NCBI GenBank assembly: GCA_016234935.1 | Contig: JACRNL010000011.1 | Span: 62,001-126,000, forward strand | Direction of reading: 5' to 3' | Source of the DNA: Deltaproteobacteria bacterium | GTDB lineage: Bacteria; Desulfobacterota; GWC2-55-46 | DNA length: 64,000 nucleotides | Part shown: positions 51,620 to 60,723 of the stretch, in pieces | Layout: each line of letters begins with the position of its first letter | How positions within the stretch are numbered: the first letter of the stretch is position 1 | Notes under the pieces: model-generated | Seen by the model: the letters and a program-made list of their open reading frames with translations, nothing else | Told to the model about the DNA's origin: nothing | The model's database searches: none | Program-made: the position numbers and the translations under genes

Positions 51620-52416
51620 TCCCGGTCTTCATGTACCATCATGTAAACCCCAATAAGGGCGACATGCTGACCATTACGCCGGAGGTCTTTGAAAGCCAGC
51701 TCCAGCACATCAGGCACTCCGGCTACAAGACGCTGTCCCTTGACGACGTAGTGGGCTTCATGCAGGGGACAAAGCCGCATGTGGACAAGGGCATCGCCCT
51801 TACGTTCGACGACGGGTATCTTGATAACTACGTCTTCGCGTATCCGATCCTAAAGCATTACGGCCTGAAGGCGACCATATTTACAGTAAGCAACTGGGCC
51901 GGGGCGGCCACGGCCGCGCCGGCTGTTGACAGGCTTCAGGCTCTCAAAGATTACAGGGAAAATACGCCTACCCACAACGGCACGAAGAAGATAATCGCCG
52001 AGGGGCGGTTCCATGAAGCGGTCATGGACTGGGAGATGATAAAAGAGGCCGACGCATCCGGCCTGGTCAGGTTTTACTCCCACACGGCGGCGCACAAGGA
52101 CTGCGATACGCTCGAAGGCGCGGAGCTTATGACCGAACTCAGGGATTCAAAAGAGGCCATGGAGAAAAATCTCGGCAAGCCGTGCGATTACCTCTGCTGG
52201 CCAAAGGGACGCTATACGGCCGCCGCGGTAAAAGCCGCGAAAGAGGCCGGATATAAGGCGCTGTTCACCACGGAGCACGGCGTGGCGAAGGAAGGGGCCG
52301 ACCCGTTTGGGATACGCAGGATAGTGATAAAGGACGGCGCCCAGTGGTTCCGTTCAAGGGTCAAGGTCTACACAAGCCCCATCCTCGCGGAACTCTACCT
52401 GAAGGTAAAAGGCTGA
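51610..52416 (+). CDS. Polysaccharide deacetylase family protein (CE4)
   Basis: NodB-type fold: IPVFMYHHVNPNKGDML, catalytic IALTFDDGYLDNYVFAYPIL, metal His pair in FYSHTAAHKDCD, and YLCWPKGRYTAAAVKAAKE. No signal peptide, so probably cytoplasmic. ATG 51610 overlaps the GT4 stop by 10 bp; the frame start at 51595 is less likely. 268 residues. Would remove N-acetyl groups from a precursor sugar. Confidence 0.9.
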   Translation: MPIIPVFMYHHVNPNKGDMLTITPEVFESQLQHIRHSGYKTLSLDDVVGFMQGTKPHVDKGIALTFDDGYLDNYVFAYPILKHYGLKATIFTVSNWAGAATAAPAVDRLQALKDYRENTPTHNGTKKIIAEGRFHEAVMDWEMIKEADASGLVRFYSHTAAHKDCDTLEGAELMTELRDSKEAMEKNLGKPCDYLCWPKGRYTAAAVKAAKEAGYKALFTTEHGVAKEGADPFGIRRIVIKDGAQWFRSRVKVYTSPILAELYLKVKG

Positions 52417-52493
52417 CCTGCCTTTCTTGAGAGAAAGGCAGGCCCAAAGAACTTTACTTCTTTTGACGGCGATGGAAAAAACACGGAACGAAT

Positions 52494-53636
52494 TTGAAAC
52501 CTTTGGAAACGCTTTTATATCTGTCGATGAGGCTTTTGAAGGCCTTTGACAACAGGCGGACGGACGTCGGGCATCTGAAGCCGGATGCGGTGAGAAACAT
52601 CCTTATCGTCTCATCAACGGCCGTCGGCGATACGCTTCTTTCGACTCCGGCCATAAGGGCGGTGAGAAAGAGCTACCCGAAGGCGCGCATCATCGCGCTC
52701 TTTAACGCGGCCAACATGGAACTGTTCGCGAATAATCCGAACATAGACGCCATCATTCCGTATTACGGCGGATACAGGCGGTTTTTTTCCACGATAAGAA
52801 AAGTTCGCGCCTATTCGCCTGACCTTGCGCTGATACTGCACGGCAATGAGCCGCAGGCGACCCCCATGAGCTATCTCGCCGGCGCGTCTTTTATTTTAAA
52901 ACTGCCGAACGTAAGTCCGTTCGCCTTTCTTCTTTCAAACCGACCCCCGCTTCAGACATGCGAGGGCAGGAACGGCGCGGCTGCGTGGAAGGATGTGCCG
53001 CACGGCATCGAGGCCCGGCTGAAGACCGCCGGGCTGGCGCTCTGCAAGGCCGACGGCCTGAAGATGGATATATTCACCGACGAGTGCGACGAGGCGGCGG
53101 CAAACGGATTCCTTAAAGAGGCGGGCGTGAAGGATGGAGACGTCATCATCGGTTTTCAGCCGGGCGCGTCGACCCTTTCAAGACAGTGGTTCCCGGAGCG
53201 CTTCATAGAGCTTGGCAAAAGGCTCAGGGAAAATTCGCGGCGCGTGCATATAGTCCTTACCGGATCACCGGCGGAGAGGCGCATGTGCGAGGATATTGCC
53301 GAGGGCATCGGCGGGCGTGAGATAGTCGCCGCTGGAAGGCTGCCTCTCAGGCAGGTCGCGCCGCTCATAAAGCGGTTTAACGTGTTCGTAACCGGGGACA
53401 CCGGCCCCATGCATATCGCCTTTGCCGTGGGCACGCCCGTTGTGGCGCTCTTCGCGGTGTCAGACCCGCGGGTGACCGGCCCCCTTTATGACGCCCACAG
53501 GCACAGGGTGATAAAAAAGCCGCGCACCTGCGACCCGTGCGTGAGCAAGAAGTGCGCCTACCAGAAGTGCATGGAGGCGATAACGGTGGACGAGGTCTGC
53601 GAGGCGGTAAGGTATATTACGGGGATAACGCGGTGA
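52494..53636 (+). CDS. GT9 heptosyltransferase-like protein
   Basis: ILIVSSTAVGDTLLSTPAIR at the N-domain; FQPGASTLSRQWFPERF, then the donor site VTGDTGPMHIAFAVGTPVVA. A Cys cluster CDPCVSKKCAYQKC is near the end. Family B repeat B7 is in frame (NRPPLQTCEGRNG). Start is TTG 52494; ATG 52527 is an alternative. 380 residues. The stop overlaps the next GTG (GTGA). Confidence 0.88.
   Translation: MKPLETLLYLSMRLLKAFDNRRTDVGHLKPDAVRNILIVSSTAVGDTLLSTPAIRAVRKSYPKARIIALFNAANMELFANNPNIDAIIPYYGGYRRFFSTIRKVRAYSPDLALILHGNEPQATPMSYLAGASFILKLPNVSPFAFLLSNRPPLQTCEGRNGAAAWKDVPHGIEARLKTAGLALCKADGLKMDIFTDECDEAAANGFLKEAGVKDGDVIIGFQPGASTLSRQWFPERFIELGKRLRENSRRVHIVLTGSPAERRMCEDIAEGIGGREIVAAGRLPLRQVAPLIKRFNVFVTGDTGPMHIAFAVGTPVVALFAVSDPRVTGPLYDAHRHRVIKKPRTCDPCVSKKCAYQKCMEAITVDEVCEAVRYITGITR
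52943..52970. repeat. Palindromic repeat B7, inside a GT9 CDS
   Basis: ACCCCCGCTTCAGACATG followed by CGAGGGCAGG. Read as P-P-L-Q-T-C-E-G-R. Confidence 0.88.
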
Positions 53637-54832
53637 AGATAGGCATCGTCTGGGATAACGGCGTGTCGAAATGGATGGCGCAGATGTTTGAGCCGCTTGC
53701 GGATATCAACGGGGCAGACGCGACCCTTTTCGTCGGCGAGAAGAACAAACATGACGTAAAAGACATAAAGCTGAAGATGCAGCGTCTTACCCACAGGGAG
53801 GAGATTTTGCTGGGCGCGGCAAGGCCTGCCGAGTCCATCGGCAGGCTCGTCGGCGCCCCTTTCAAGAAGATGGATTTTTATTATAACTCCCTCGGCAAAT
53901 ACCTCGAAGGCATGGACGTGGTCGAAAGCTCGGAGGCGTCGAGGACACTTTACACGGCCGCATGCCTTAAAAAACGCGGCATGCGCTTCAAGCTCATCAT
54001 GAGCTGCGCGGAGAACATCCCTTACAGGCAGGTTTTCGACGACAAGAGCATCTACGTGAAGCGGAGCTGCTACGGCGCGGTAGATCACTTCATCCCCTGG
54101 TGCGACACCATAAAAAAAACGATGCTCCTTGAGGGCTTCCCTGAGGAAAAGATAACGACGGTCTATACGGGCCTCGACACAGAGCTTTTCAAGCCGGTAG
54201 ACAGGGACGCGGCGCTTTTGAGGGAGTTTGACGTTCCCGCAGGCGATATGGTCATCCTCTATGTCGGCAAGCTCGCCACATGGAAGGGCGTGCAGATGCT
54301 GCCGTACGCGGCCAAGGCGCTCCTGCAAAGGGGATATAAGGCATTTACTTTCCTCATCGCGGGCAAGGGCGCGCAGTTTGACAATATTCAAAAGATCATT
54401 AAAGAGGCCGGAATTGAAAGGCACTTCCGCTACGCGGGCTTTGTGCCGTATATGGAAATGCGGCGGCTTTACAGCTCGGCGGACATCTTTGTAATGCCGA
54501 GCTTCCCCACCATGCTCATGCAGGAGCAGTTCGGCATGGTGCTCGTGGAGGCGATGGCATGCAAGGTTCCTCCCGTAGCGTCCGCAACCGGTTCTATTCC
54601 TGAGATAGTCGGCGACGCGGGGCTGACATTCATTCCTGGGGATTTTTTCGGTCTTGCCGATAAGATCGCGTTTCTTATGGATAACGCCGCGCTAAGGAAG
54701 GAGCTTGGCGAAAAGGGCCGGAGGCGCTCTCTGGCGCATTTTGACGCAAAAAAGAACGCGCTTAAGATTTACGGGATATACGAGAAGGCGCTTGCCTGCC
54801 CCCGCGTGCCTTCAGCGGGGGGCGGAAAATGA
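53633..54832 (+). CDS. GT4 glycosyltransferase
   Basis: Starts at GTG 53633 (KIGIVWDNGVSKWMAQMF). The C-domain has MVILYVGKLATWKGVQML, FLIAGKGAQFDNIQ and donor site FVMPSFPTMLMQEQFGMVLV. 399 residues. Its last residues (CPRVPSAGGGK) come from a family B repeat at 54793-54821, which therefore forms the C-terminus; the stop overlaps the next ATG. Confidence 0.88.
   Translation: MKIGIVWDNGVSKWMAQMFEPLADINGADATLFVGEKNKHDVKDIKLKMQRLTHREEILLGAARPAESIGRLVGAPFKKMDFYYNSLGKYLEGMDVVESSEASRTLYTAACLKKRGMRFKLIMSCAENIPYRQVFDDKSIYVKRSCYGAVDHFIPWCDTIKKTMLLEGFPEEKITTVYTGLDTELFKPVDRDAALLREFDVPAGDMVILYVGKLATWKGVQMLPYAAKALLQRGYKAFTFLIAGKGAQFDNIQKIIKEAGIERHFRYAGFVPYMEMRRLYSSADIFVMPSFPTMLMQEQFGMVLVEAMACKVPPVASATGSIPEIVGDAGLTFIPGDFFGLADKIAFLMDNAALRKELGEKGRRRSLAHFDAKKNALKIYGIYEKALACPRVPSAGGGK
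54793..54821. repeat. Palindromic repeat B8, forming the 3' end of a GT4 CDS
   Basis: TGCCTGCCCCCGCGTGCC followed by TTCAGCGGGGG. Read as C-P-R-V-P-S-A-G-G. Confidence 0.85.
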
Positions 54833-56061
54833 CGAAAAAGACGATAGCGATACTCGACACGGGCAGGGAATGGGGCGGCGGCACAAACAGCATGCTTGAG
54901 CTCGTGGCGAGGATTGACAAAAAGAGATACCGCTTAAAGGCCCTCTTTTATGATAATTATCCAAAGGGAAAATCCTCAACTGTCAAGGCAGAGCTTGAAA
55001 GGCTGGGCGTAGAATTCATACTGCTCAGGCGTCCCCAAAGGCTGCCTTATTCAAAGGCCGTGCGCGAGGCCGGAAGGGCGCTGTTTTTTTTCAGCCCTTC
55101 GCTTAAAAAGAGGTTTGTCTTTTCCCGCGATTACAGGGAAAGGATAGTTCCTGCGGCCATTGATATCGCGGATGTGCTGAAAAAAACCGGCGCAGACCTG
55201 CTTTATCTGAACAACCAGCCTTCTTCAAACCTCGAAGGCATACTGGCCGCCGGTTCCTTGGGTCTGCCCTGCGTTCAGCACTCAAGGGCGGTGGCGCGGC
55301 TGAACGCATCCGAGGCAGGGGCCGTGAACGCGGCCGTCTCAAAGATCATCTGCGTGTCAAGCGGGGTCAGGGACGCCCTCGTTGAAAGCGGGGTGGAGGC
55401 AGGCAGGTGCGTTGTCGTTTACAACGGGATAGACAAGGACGCCGGGCCGCTGCGGGATGCGCGGGAGGTGAGAAGTTCTCTTGGCATCGTCGCGGATACG
55501 TTTTTGATAGGCACGGTGGGTTCGCTTTTAAAAAGGAAAAGGACTGCCCTGCTCATTGACGCGCTGCCTTTTTTAAAAAAGGGCGGTAAAAATGCCTGCC
55601 CCCGCATGTCTTCAGCGGGGGTCAGATGCCTCATCGTCGGCGACGGCCCTGAGATGGTGCGGCTCAAGGAAAAGGCGAAAAGGCTCGGCGTGGAGGACAT
55701 GGTCGTGTTCGCCGGTTTTTCAAACGACGCCCTCTCGCTTGCAAACTGCCTTGACCTGTTCATTCTTCCCTCGGAGGGCGAAGGGCTTCCGCGCGTGATA
55801 CTTGAGGCCATGCTTTTGTCCAAGCCGGTCGTCGCCTTTGACGTAAGCGGCGTCAGAGAGGTCGTGGATGACGGCGTAACCGGCCTTATTTTGAAAAAAG
55901 AAGGGGGCGAGGCCATCGCCTCATCCGTAAAGGAATTAATGTCCGGCGCGGCGCGCATGAAGGCCATGGGCGAGGCGGGCAGGGCGCGTGTCATAAAGGA
56001 GTTCGCAATAGACAGATACGCCGCCGGGGTAATGCGGGTCTTTGAAGAGGTAGTCCCTTGA
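54829..56061 (+). CDS. GT4 glycosyltransferase
   Basis: N-domain TIAILDTGREWGGGTNSMLE; C-domain FLIGTVGSLLKRKRTALLID, LIVGDGPEMVRLKEKAK and donor site FILPSEGEGLPRVILEAMLL. 410 residues. Family B repeat B9 lies in frame as KNACPRMSSAGVRC, in the loop between two Rossmann strands of the C-domain, directly before LIVGDGP, so the protein must tolerate a longer loop there. Confidence 0.9.
   Translation: MTKKTIAILDTGREWGGGTNSMLELVARIDKKRYRLKALFYDNYPKGKSSTVKAELERLGVEFILLRRPQRLPYSKAVREAGRALFFFSPSLKKRFVFSRDYRERIVPAAIDIADVLKKTGADLLYLNNQPSSNLEGILAAGSLGLPCVQHSRAVARLNASEAGAVNAAVSKIICVSSGVRDALVESGVEAGRCVVVYNGIDKDAGPLRDAREVRSSLGIVADTFLIGTVGSLLKRKRTALLIDALPFLKKGGKNACPRMSSAGVRCLIVGDGPEMVRLKEKAKRLGVEDMVVFAGFSNDALSLANCLDLFILPSEGEGLPRVILEAMLLSKPVVAFDVSGVREVVDDGVTGLILKKEGGEAIASSVKELMSGAARMKAMGEAGRARVIKEFAIDRYAAGVMRVFEEVVP
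55594..55622. repeat. Palindromic repeat B9, inside a GT4 CDS
   Basis: GCCTGCCCCCGCATGTC followed by TTCAGCGGGGG. Read as A-C-P-R-M-S-S-A-G. Confidence 0.88.
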
Positions 56062-57248
56062 TATACGTCCTGCTGGCATACATATCGTATCCGCTGGTTT
56101 TTTTGATGTCTAAACTCTCCGGTCCCCGCTTTAGCCTGCCCCTTGAAGGGGTTCAACCCCCGCGCGTTTTAAGCGGGGGGCGCGCGAGGGCAGGCGGCGC
56201 GCAAGGTGAATCCTTCGTCGTATTCCAGACCGCGAAGCTTGGCGACATGATATGCAGTACGCCCGTGTTCAGGGAGATAAAGCGGGCCTATCCCGCAAGC
56301 CGCCTCGGCGTTGTCATCCACCCGGCAACGCGTCCGCTTTTAAAGCATAATCCTCATATTGACGAGATAATCGAATTCGACCCAAGGCTCTACCGCGGCG
56401 TCGCCGGAAAGATCAGGTTTGCCTTTGCCCTCGGAAAGAGGGGATATTCATCCGCGCTGATACTCATGCCGAATGCGGCGAACATACTTGCCGCATTCTG
56501 GGCATTGATACCAAAGAGGGTTTGCGTATATCCGAATTTTACAGGCCCGACCCTGAGGCGGCTCCTCGCCCTTAACACGCATCTTGAGTATCACGGCGAA
56601 GGCCGCATGTCTATGGAGACGTATCTTGGCGCGCTCCGGCAGTTCGGGATAAAAAACTGCGGCATGCAAAAAGAGGTCTATGCGCCGAAAGAGGCCGATG
56701 CAAAGGCCGCCGCCTACTTGAAGGGAGACGGCCCTTTTGCGGGCGTGGCCCCTGGCACGGCAAATGTCATGAAGGAATGGGGCAGGGAGAAGTTCCTTGA
56801 ACTCTCGAAAAGGATATCAGACGAGACAACGGCCACGGTAGTTGTCATTGGCTCTGAAAAGGAAAGGGCAGCCGGCGAGGAAATAGTGGGCGCATGCCGG
56901 GCATCCGGCGGCAGGCGGCGCGCGATAAACGCCTGCGGGGCTTTTTCGCTTGAGGAGGCCCCTGCGCTTTTAAAAAGGCTTTCCGTTGTCATAGGCGTTG
57001 ACACCGCGCTTATCTACATGGCCGACGCGCTTGACGTCCCGGCCGTTGACATTGCCGGGCCGTGCGACATGAACGACCAGAGGCCGATTGGCAAAGGCAG
57101 CGTTATCATCCAAAAAAAAAGCCTGCCATGCGTGCCGTGTTCGCACACCTTCCGCGTGCCGTATGAATGCCGGGAAGGGCACAGAAGTTGCGTGGCTGAC
57201 GTGACGGTGGAAGAGGTTTTTTCAGCCGCGGTAAAAATCATCCAATAG
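56058..57248 (+). CDS. GT9 heptosyltransferase-like protein
   Basis: Starts at TTG 56058, overlapping the previous stop. A hydrophobic N-terminus (YVLLAYISYPLVFLM) precedes the GT9 fold FVVFQTAKLGDMICSTPVFR; donor site VIGVDTALIYMADALDVPAV; Cys-rich CVPCSHTFRVPYEC. Between the N-terminal helix and the fold lies a composite A+B element read in frame as PLEGVQPPRVLSGGRARAGG. 396 residues. Acceptor unknown. Confidence 0.87.
   Translation: MIYVLLAYISYPLVFLMSKLSGPRFSLPLEGVQPPRVLSGGRARAGGAQGESFVVFQTAKLGDMICSTPVFREIKRAYPASRLGVVIHPATRPLLKHNPHIDEIIEFDPRLYRGVAGKIRFAFALGKRGYSSALILMPNAANILAAFWALIPKRVCVYPNFTGPTLRRLLALNTHLEYHGEGRMSMETYLGALRQFGIKNCGMQKEVYAPKEADAKAAAYLKGDGPFAGVAPGTANVMKEWGREKFLELSKRISDETTATVVVIGSEKERAAGEEIVGACRASGGRRRAINACGAFSLEEAPALLKRLSVVIGVDTALIYMADALDVPAVDIAGPCDMNDQRPIGKGSVIIQKKSLPCVPCSHTFRVPYECREGHRSCVADVTVEEVFSAAVKIIQ
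56122..56198. repeat. Composite A+B palindromic element, inside a GT9 CDS
   Basis: CCCCGCTTTAGCCTG, then A-unit CCCCTTGAAGGGGTTCAACC, then CCCCGCGCGTTTTAAGCGGG and GCGCGCGAGGGCAGGC. A B element appears split by, or fused to, an A unit. Confidence 0.82.
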
Positions 57249-57256
57249 GGATTGTA

Positions 57257-58528
57257 ATGGGTTTGACTAAAGAAAGACAGATTGAATACATCGACGCGGC
57301 GATCCTCTGGTGCTTCACGGGACTTGTCGTCGTGCTGCCGATTGCCCACGTCATCACGGTGCGCGAGTTTCTCATCTACATCCCGGTGGCGCTCTGGCTC
57401 TGCAAGATGGCGCTCAAAAGAGGGCCGGTCTTCGCGGACAACCATCTGATTCTGCCCATGCTCCTATTTGCCTTTGTTGCCGCGCTCTCGCTCTTCACGG
57501 CGGTCGACTTCGATTACAGCCTCCGCCAGTTCCTGTCGAAGTTGACCGTTGACTTCATGCTTTTCTTTCTTGCCTTCAACAACGTGCGGGAGATTAAGGA
57601 CGTCCGAAAAATCCTGTTTGCCCTTATTATAGGCTCCACTGCCCAGGGCGTTTACAGTTTTGCCAGGTTCTTTTTCATTGATAACGGCAGCCTCGCGAGC
57701 TTCGCCGTGAAGGCCGGCGGTCTTACGGGCGGCTACATCACATACAGCGTGCTCATTATCACCGTTTTGCCGTTCATCGCGTATATGGTTCTCACCTCCG
57801 CCGGCGGCAGCAGGCGGCTTTTTTTCGCGGCCCTCCTGCTCTTTAACACGTTCATGCTTTATCTGACCTTTCAAAGGGGGGCGCTCGTGGCGCTCTTCGT
57901 GCAGGTGATGATATTCCTCGGATTTTTGCGCCGGTGGTGGATATGCGCCGCGCTTGCGGCCGCGGTGGTCCTGGCCGTTTACGCGCTGCCCGCAAACCTC
58001 GTCTATCACGGCTCCAAGGGGGTGGATCTCGGAAACGAGAAGATAAGGGATTACGGCAATACTATAAACAGCCGCGTCGCGGTGTGGAAGTTCGCGTTAA
58101 GGGAGATAGCGGAGCATCCATTTAAGGGCGCGGGTCTGGGCAGATACTCCTTTGCAGCCAGGCACAGCCAGTTCAGACGCACGGATCTATGGCACGCGCA
58201 TAATACTTTTCTGAACACGGCCGTGCAGCTCGGCCTGCAGGGGCTTGCCGCGCTGCTCTTTGTCCTCTGGAGGGTGGGGCGGACGCACTGGCTCGGCGTT
58301 AAGGAAAGTGAAGGGGACGCGCGGATATTCTTTATGGCGTCTTTTGTTTTTATTTCCGGTTTCTTTGTGAGGAATATGTTCGATGACCTCTTCGTGGACG
58401 ACAATTCCGAGATGTTCTGGTTTTTGACCGGCCTTGCCTTTGCCGTGTTTCTGAGGTTTGAGAGGCTTTCTTACAAAGGCGTGTTTTCTAAATGCCCGGC
58501 AGCGCGCGTAAAAGAGGGGCGTGAATAA
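57257..58528 (+). CDS. waaL: O-antigen ligase family protein
   Basis: 423 residues with about 11 membrane helices. The long periplasmic loop ends in LWHAHNTFLNTAVQLGLQGL, the His-containing ligase signature (H-N-x-F/Y-L). An Arg-rich LYLTFQRGALVALFVQ segment is also conserved in Wzy/WaaL proteins. Expected to join a polyprenyl-linked glycan to the core; related polymerases look alike, so WaaL versus Wzy is not certain. Overlaps the next GTG start by 8 bp. Confidence 0.85.
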   Translation: MGLTKERQIEYIDAAILWCFTGLVVVLPIAHVITVREFLIYIPVALWLCKMALKRGPVFADNHLILPMLLFAFVAALSLFTAVDFDYSLRQFLSKLTVDFMLFFLAFNNVREIKDVRKILFALIIGSTAQGVYSFARFFFIDNGSLASFAVKAGGLTGGYITYSVLIITVLPFIAYMVLTSAGGSRRLFFAALLLFNTFMLYLTFQRGALVALFVQVMIFLGFLRRWWICAALAAAVVLAVYALPANLVYHGSKGVDLGNEKIRDYGNTINSRVAVWKFALREIAEHPFKGAGLGRYSFAARHSQFRRTDLWHAHNTFLNTAVQLGLQGLAALLFVLWRVGRTHWLGVKESEGDARIFFMASFVFISGFFVRNMFDDLFVDDNSEMFWFLTGLAFAVFLRFERLSYKGVFSKCPAARVKEGRE

Positions 58529-59579
58529 GATTCTCTTCATACGCCGTGACAACATCGGCGATCTCGTCTGCACGACCCCGGCGATAAGGGCCGTCCGCCT
58601 TAAATTTCCCCAGGCGCGGATAGCCGTCCTTGTTAATTCCTACAATGCGGGGGCGGTCGCTGATAATCCCGACATAGACGAGGTATATGTCTATGAAAAG
58701 GAGAAGCACGCGCTTTCAAAGGGCAGGCTCCGGGTGTTTATGGAAAACCTCGGCGTCATAAGGCGCATCAGGAAAGAAAGGTTTGACGCCGTTGTCGGCT
58801 GCGGTTACGGATACTCGGCAAGGGTCGCGCGGTTTGCCTGCTTGACCGGCGCCGGGCACAGGGCCGGTTTCGTTTCCGGCAAAAAGCCCATGTCGCGGTT
58901 TTTATACAACCTGCGCGCCGAGGAGCCGCAGGAGGCCATTCACGAGGTCGAGGCCGTGATGAGGCTTGTCGCGTTGCTCGGCGTAAGCGGCCCCGCTCCG
59001 CCGCTTTGCGTAAGGCCCTCTGAAGGCGAGGTGAAAAAAGTTATAAGCCATCTTAAGGGGTTGAACCCCCTCAGGGGGCAGGGATACGCGGGCAAGGCCG
59101 GGCTTGTGGTATTTCACATAAGCTCAAGGAAGCCCAAAAACAGATGGCCGAAGGAGAGTTTCAGGGAACTCGGCGGCATGATTCAAAAGGCAACCGGCGC
59201 CGAGATACTGCTGCTCTGGTCGCCGGGCTCTTTCGGCAACGTCCTGCATCCGGGCGATGACGAGGCGGCCGAATGGATGTCATTGTCAATGGATAAACGC
59301 CCTTTTACATTCAGGACAAAAAGCCTCGCGGAGCTTATCGCCGCCATGAGCCTTGCCTCATCCGTCGTGTGCTGCGACGGCGGGGCCATGCACATTGCCG
59401 CGGGCCTTGGCAAGCCCATTGTCACGGTATGGGGAACGACCGAGAGAAAAAGATGGGCGCCGTGGGGCGTGCCGCATGTCATCCTGCAAAAGGAAGACGG
59501 CCTTGCCTCCGCGGTCAACGCAAAGGAGGCGTTTGACGCGTTTATGGACCTTACGCACAGGGAAGGCAGCGGCAGATGA
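58521..59579 (+). CDS. GT9 heptosyltransferase-like protein
   Basis: GTG start. N-domain KILFIRRDNIGDLVCTTPAI, then VRLKFPQARIAVLVN; donor site VVCCDGGAMHIAAGLGKPIV and WGTTERKRWAPWG. Family A repeat A11 is in frame as LKGLNPLRGQGYAG (59056-59078), in the linker before LVVFHISSRKPKNRWP. 352 residues. The stop overlaps the following ATG. Confidence 0.9.
   Translation: MNKILFIRRDNIGDLVCTTPAIRAVRLKFPQARIAVLVNSYNAGAVADNPDIDEVYVYEKEKHALSKGRLRVFMENLGVIRRIRKERFDAVVGCGYGYSARVARFACLTGAGHRAGFVSGKKPMSRFLYNLRAEEPQEAIHEVEAVMRLVALLGVSGPAPPLCVRPSEGEVKKVISHLKGLNPLRGQGYAGKAGLVVFHISSRKPKNRWPKESFRELGGMIQKATGAEILLLWSPGSFGNVLHPGDDEAAEWMSLSMDKRPFTFRTKSLAELIAAMSLASSVVCCDGGAMHIAAGLGKPIVTVWGTTERKRWAPWGVPHVILQKEDGLASAVNAKEAFDAFMDLTHREGSGR
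59056..59078. repeat. Palindromic repeat A11, inside a GT9 CDS
   Basis: GGGGTTGAACCCCC followed by TCAGGGGG. Read as K-G-L-N-P-L-R-G. Confidence 0.88.
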
Positions 59580-60721
59580 GGATCGGCTTAATACGGATGC
59601 GCTACACCCCGTACGGCGGGGCCGAGGTCTTCATGGCCCGCTTCGTGGACGAGCTCTTGAGGCTCGGCCACACGGTAGACGTCTTTGCCGCGGACTGGCA
59701 GGAGAAAAAGGGCGTAGCCGTGCACAGGGTGAAGACATGGGGGCCGTCTTTTTTGAGGCCGCTTGTCTTTGCGGCTAACGCGGCAAAGGCGGTCGAAAGG
59801 GTCAGGCCCGACGTTGTCATAAGCCTTGAGAGGACGGCGTGCCAAGATATCTACCGGGCAGGCGACGGCGTCCACAAGGAGTGGCTTTTGCAAAGGAAAA
59901 AGGCGGCACAGGGATTGACAGCGGGACTAAAGGGCGTTCTTACCGGCCTTAACCCCCTGAGGGGGTTCAACCCCCTGCACGCGGTGCTCCTTAACCTTGA
60001 AAAAAGGCTCTTCAGCGATAAAAGGCTTAAAAAGGTCGTGGCGAATTCAAACAGGGTGAAGCAGGAGATAATAAGGCATTATGGTTTGCCTGAGAAAAAG
60101 ATATGTGTTATATATAACGGGATAAACGCGGATGAGTTCGCCGGGCGCGTAGCCGCCGCGGACAGGGCGGGCGTGAGGAAGGAACTCTCTGTTTCAGAGG
60201 ATGAATGCCTCCTTCTTTTCATCGGCTCAGGTTTTGAAAGAAAGGGCCTTGTCTACCTTATCCGCGCTTTAAAGCCTTTGATGGAGGCCGGTAAAAAACC
60301 AAGGCTGCTTGTCGTTGGCAAGGGGAGAGCGGCGGGATACCTGAAAGAGGCCGAGGCTCTGGGTGTAGCAGACAGGGTCATATTCAAGGGCGCGGTAAAG
60401 GATGCGGCAAGGTTTTACGCCGCGGCCGACATCTTTGTCCTGCCGAGCATCTACGAGCCGTTTTCTAACGCCTGCCTTGAGGCCATGGCCGCCGGTCTGC
60501 CTGTCGTCACTTCAAGGATAAACGGCGCGTCCGAGATAATAACCGAGCCGGTAAACGGCGCGGTCATTGAAGAGCCGGCGGACCACCTTGAAATAGCAAA
60601 AAAAATCGCCTTCTTCCTTGATGGACAAAAGAGAAAGCTCTCAGGCGAGGCCGCGAGGCGGACTGCCTTTGAATATACCATAGAGAAAAACGTGAGCGAA
60701 TTTCTGAGGTTGATAGTCTGA
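59576..60721 (+). CDS. waaG: LPS core glucosyltransferase WaaG-like (GT4)
   Basis: RIGLIRMRYTPYGGAEVFM opens the fold; VISLERTACQDIYRAGDGVH is characteristic of WaaG, which adds glucose to the second heptose. C-domain LLFIGSGFERKGLVYLIRAL, LLVVGKGRAAGYLKEA, donor site FVLPSIYEPFSNACLEAMAA (E-x7-E). Family A repeat A12 is in frame as TGLNPLRGFNPLHAV, at the inter-domain linker region before LLNLEKRLFSDKRLKKVVANS. 381 residues. Confidence 0.92.
   Translation: MRIGLIRMRYTPYGGAEVFMARFVDELLRLGHTVDVFAADWQEKKGVAVHRVKTWGPSFLRPLVFAANAAKAVERVRPDVVISLERTACQDIYRAGDGVHKEWLLQRKKAAQGLTAGLKGVLTGLNPLRGFNPLHAVLLNLEKRLFSDKRLKKVVANSNRVKQEIIRHYGLPEKKICVIYNGINADEFAGRVAAADRAGVRKELSVSEDECLLLFIGSGFERKGLVYLIRALKPLMEAGKKPRLLVVGKGRAAGYLKEAEALGVADRVIFKGAVKDAARFYAAADIFVLPSIYEPFSNACLEAMAAGLPVVTSRINGASEIITEPVNGAVIEEPADHLEIAKKIAFFLDGQKRKLSGEAARRTAFEYTIEKNVSEFLRLIV
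59951..59977. repeat. Palindromic repeat A12, inside waaG
   Basis: AACCCCCTGAGGGGGTTCAA followed by CCCCCTG. Read as L-N-P-L-R-G-F-N-P-L. Confidence 0.88.
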
Positions 60722-60723
60722 AC

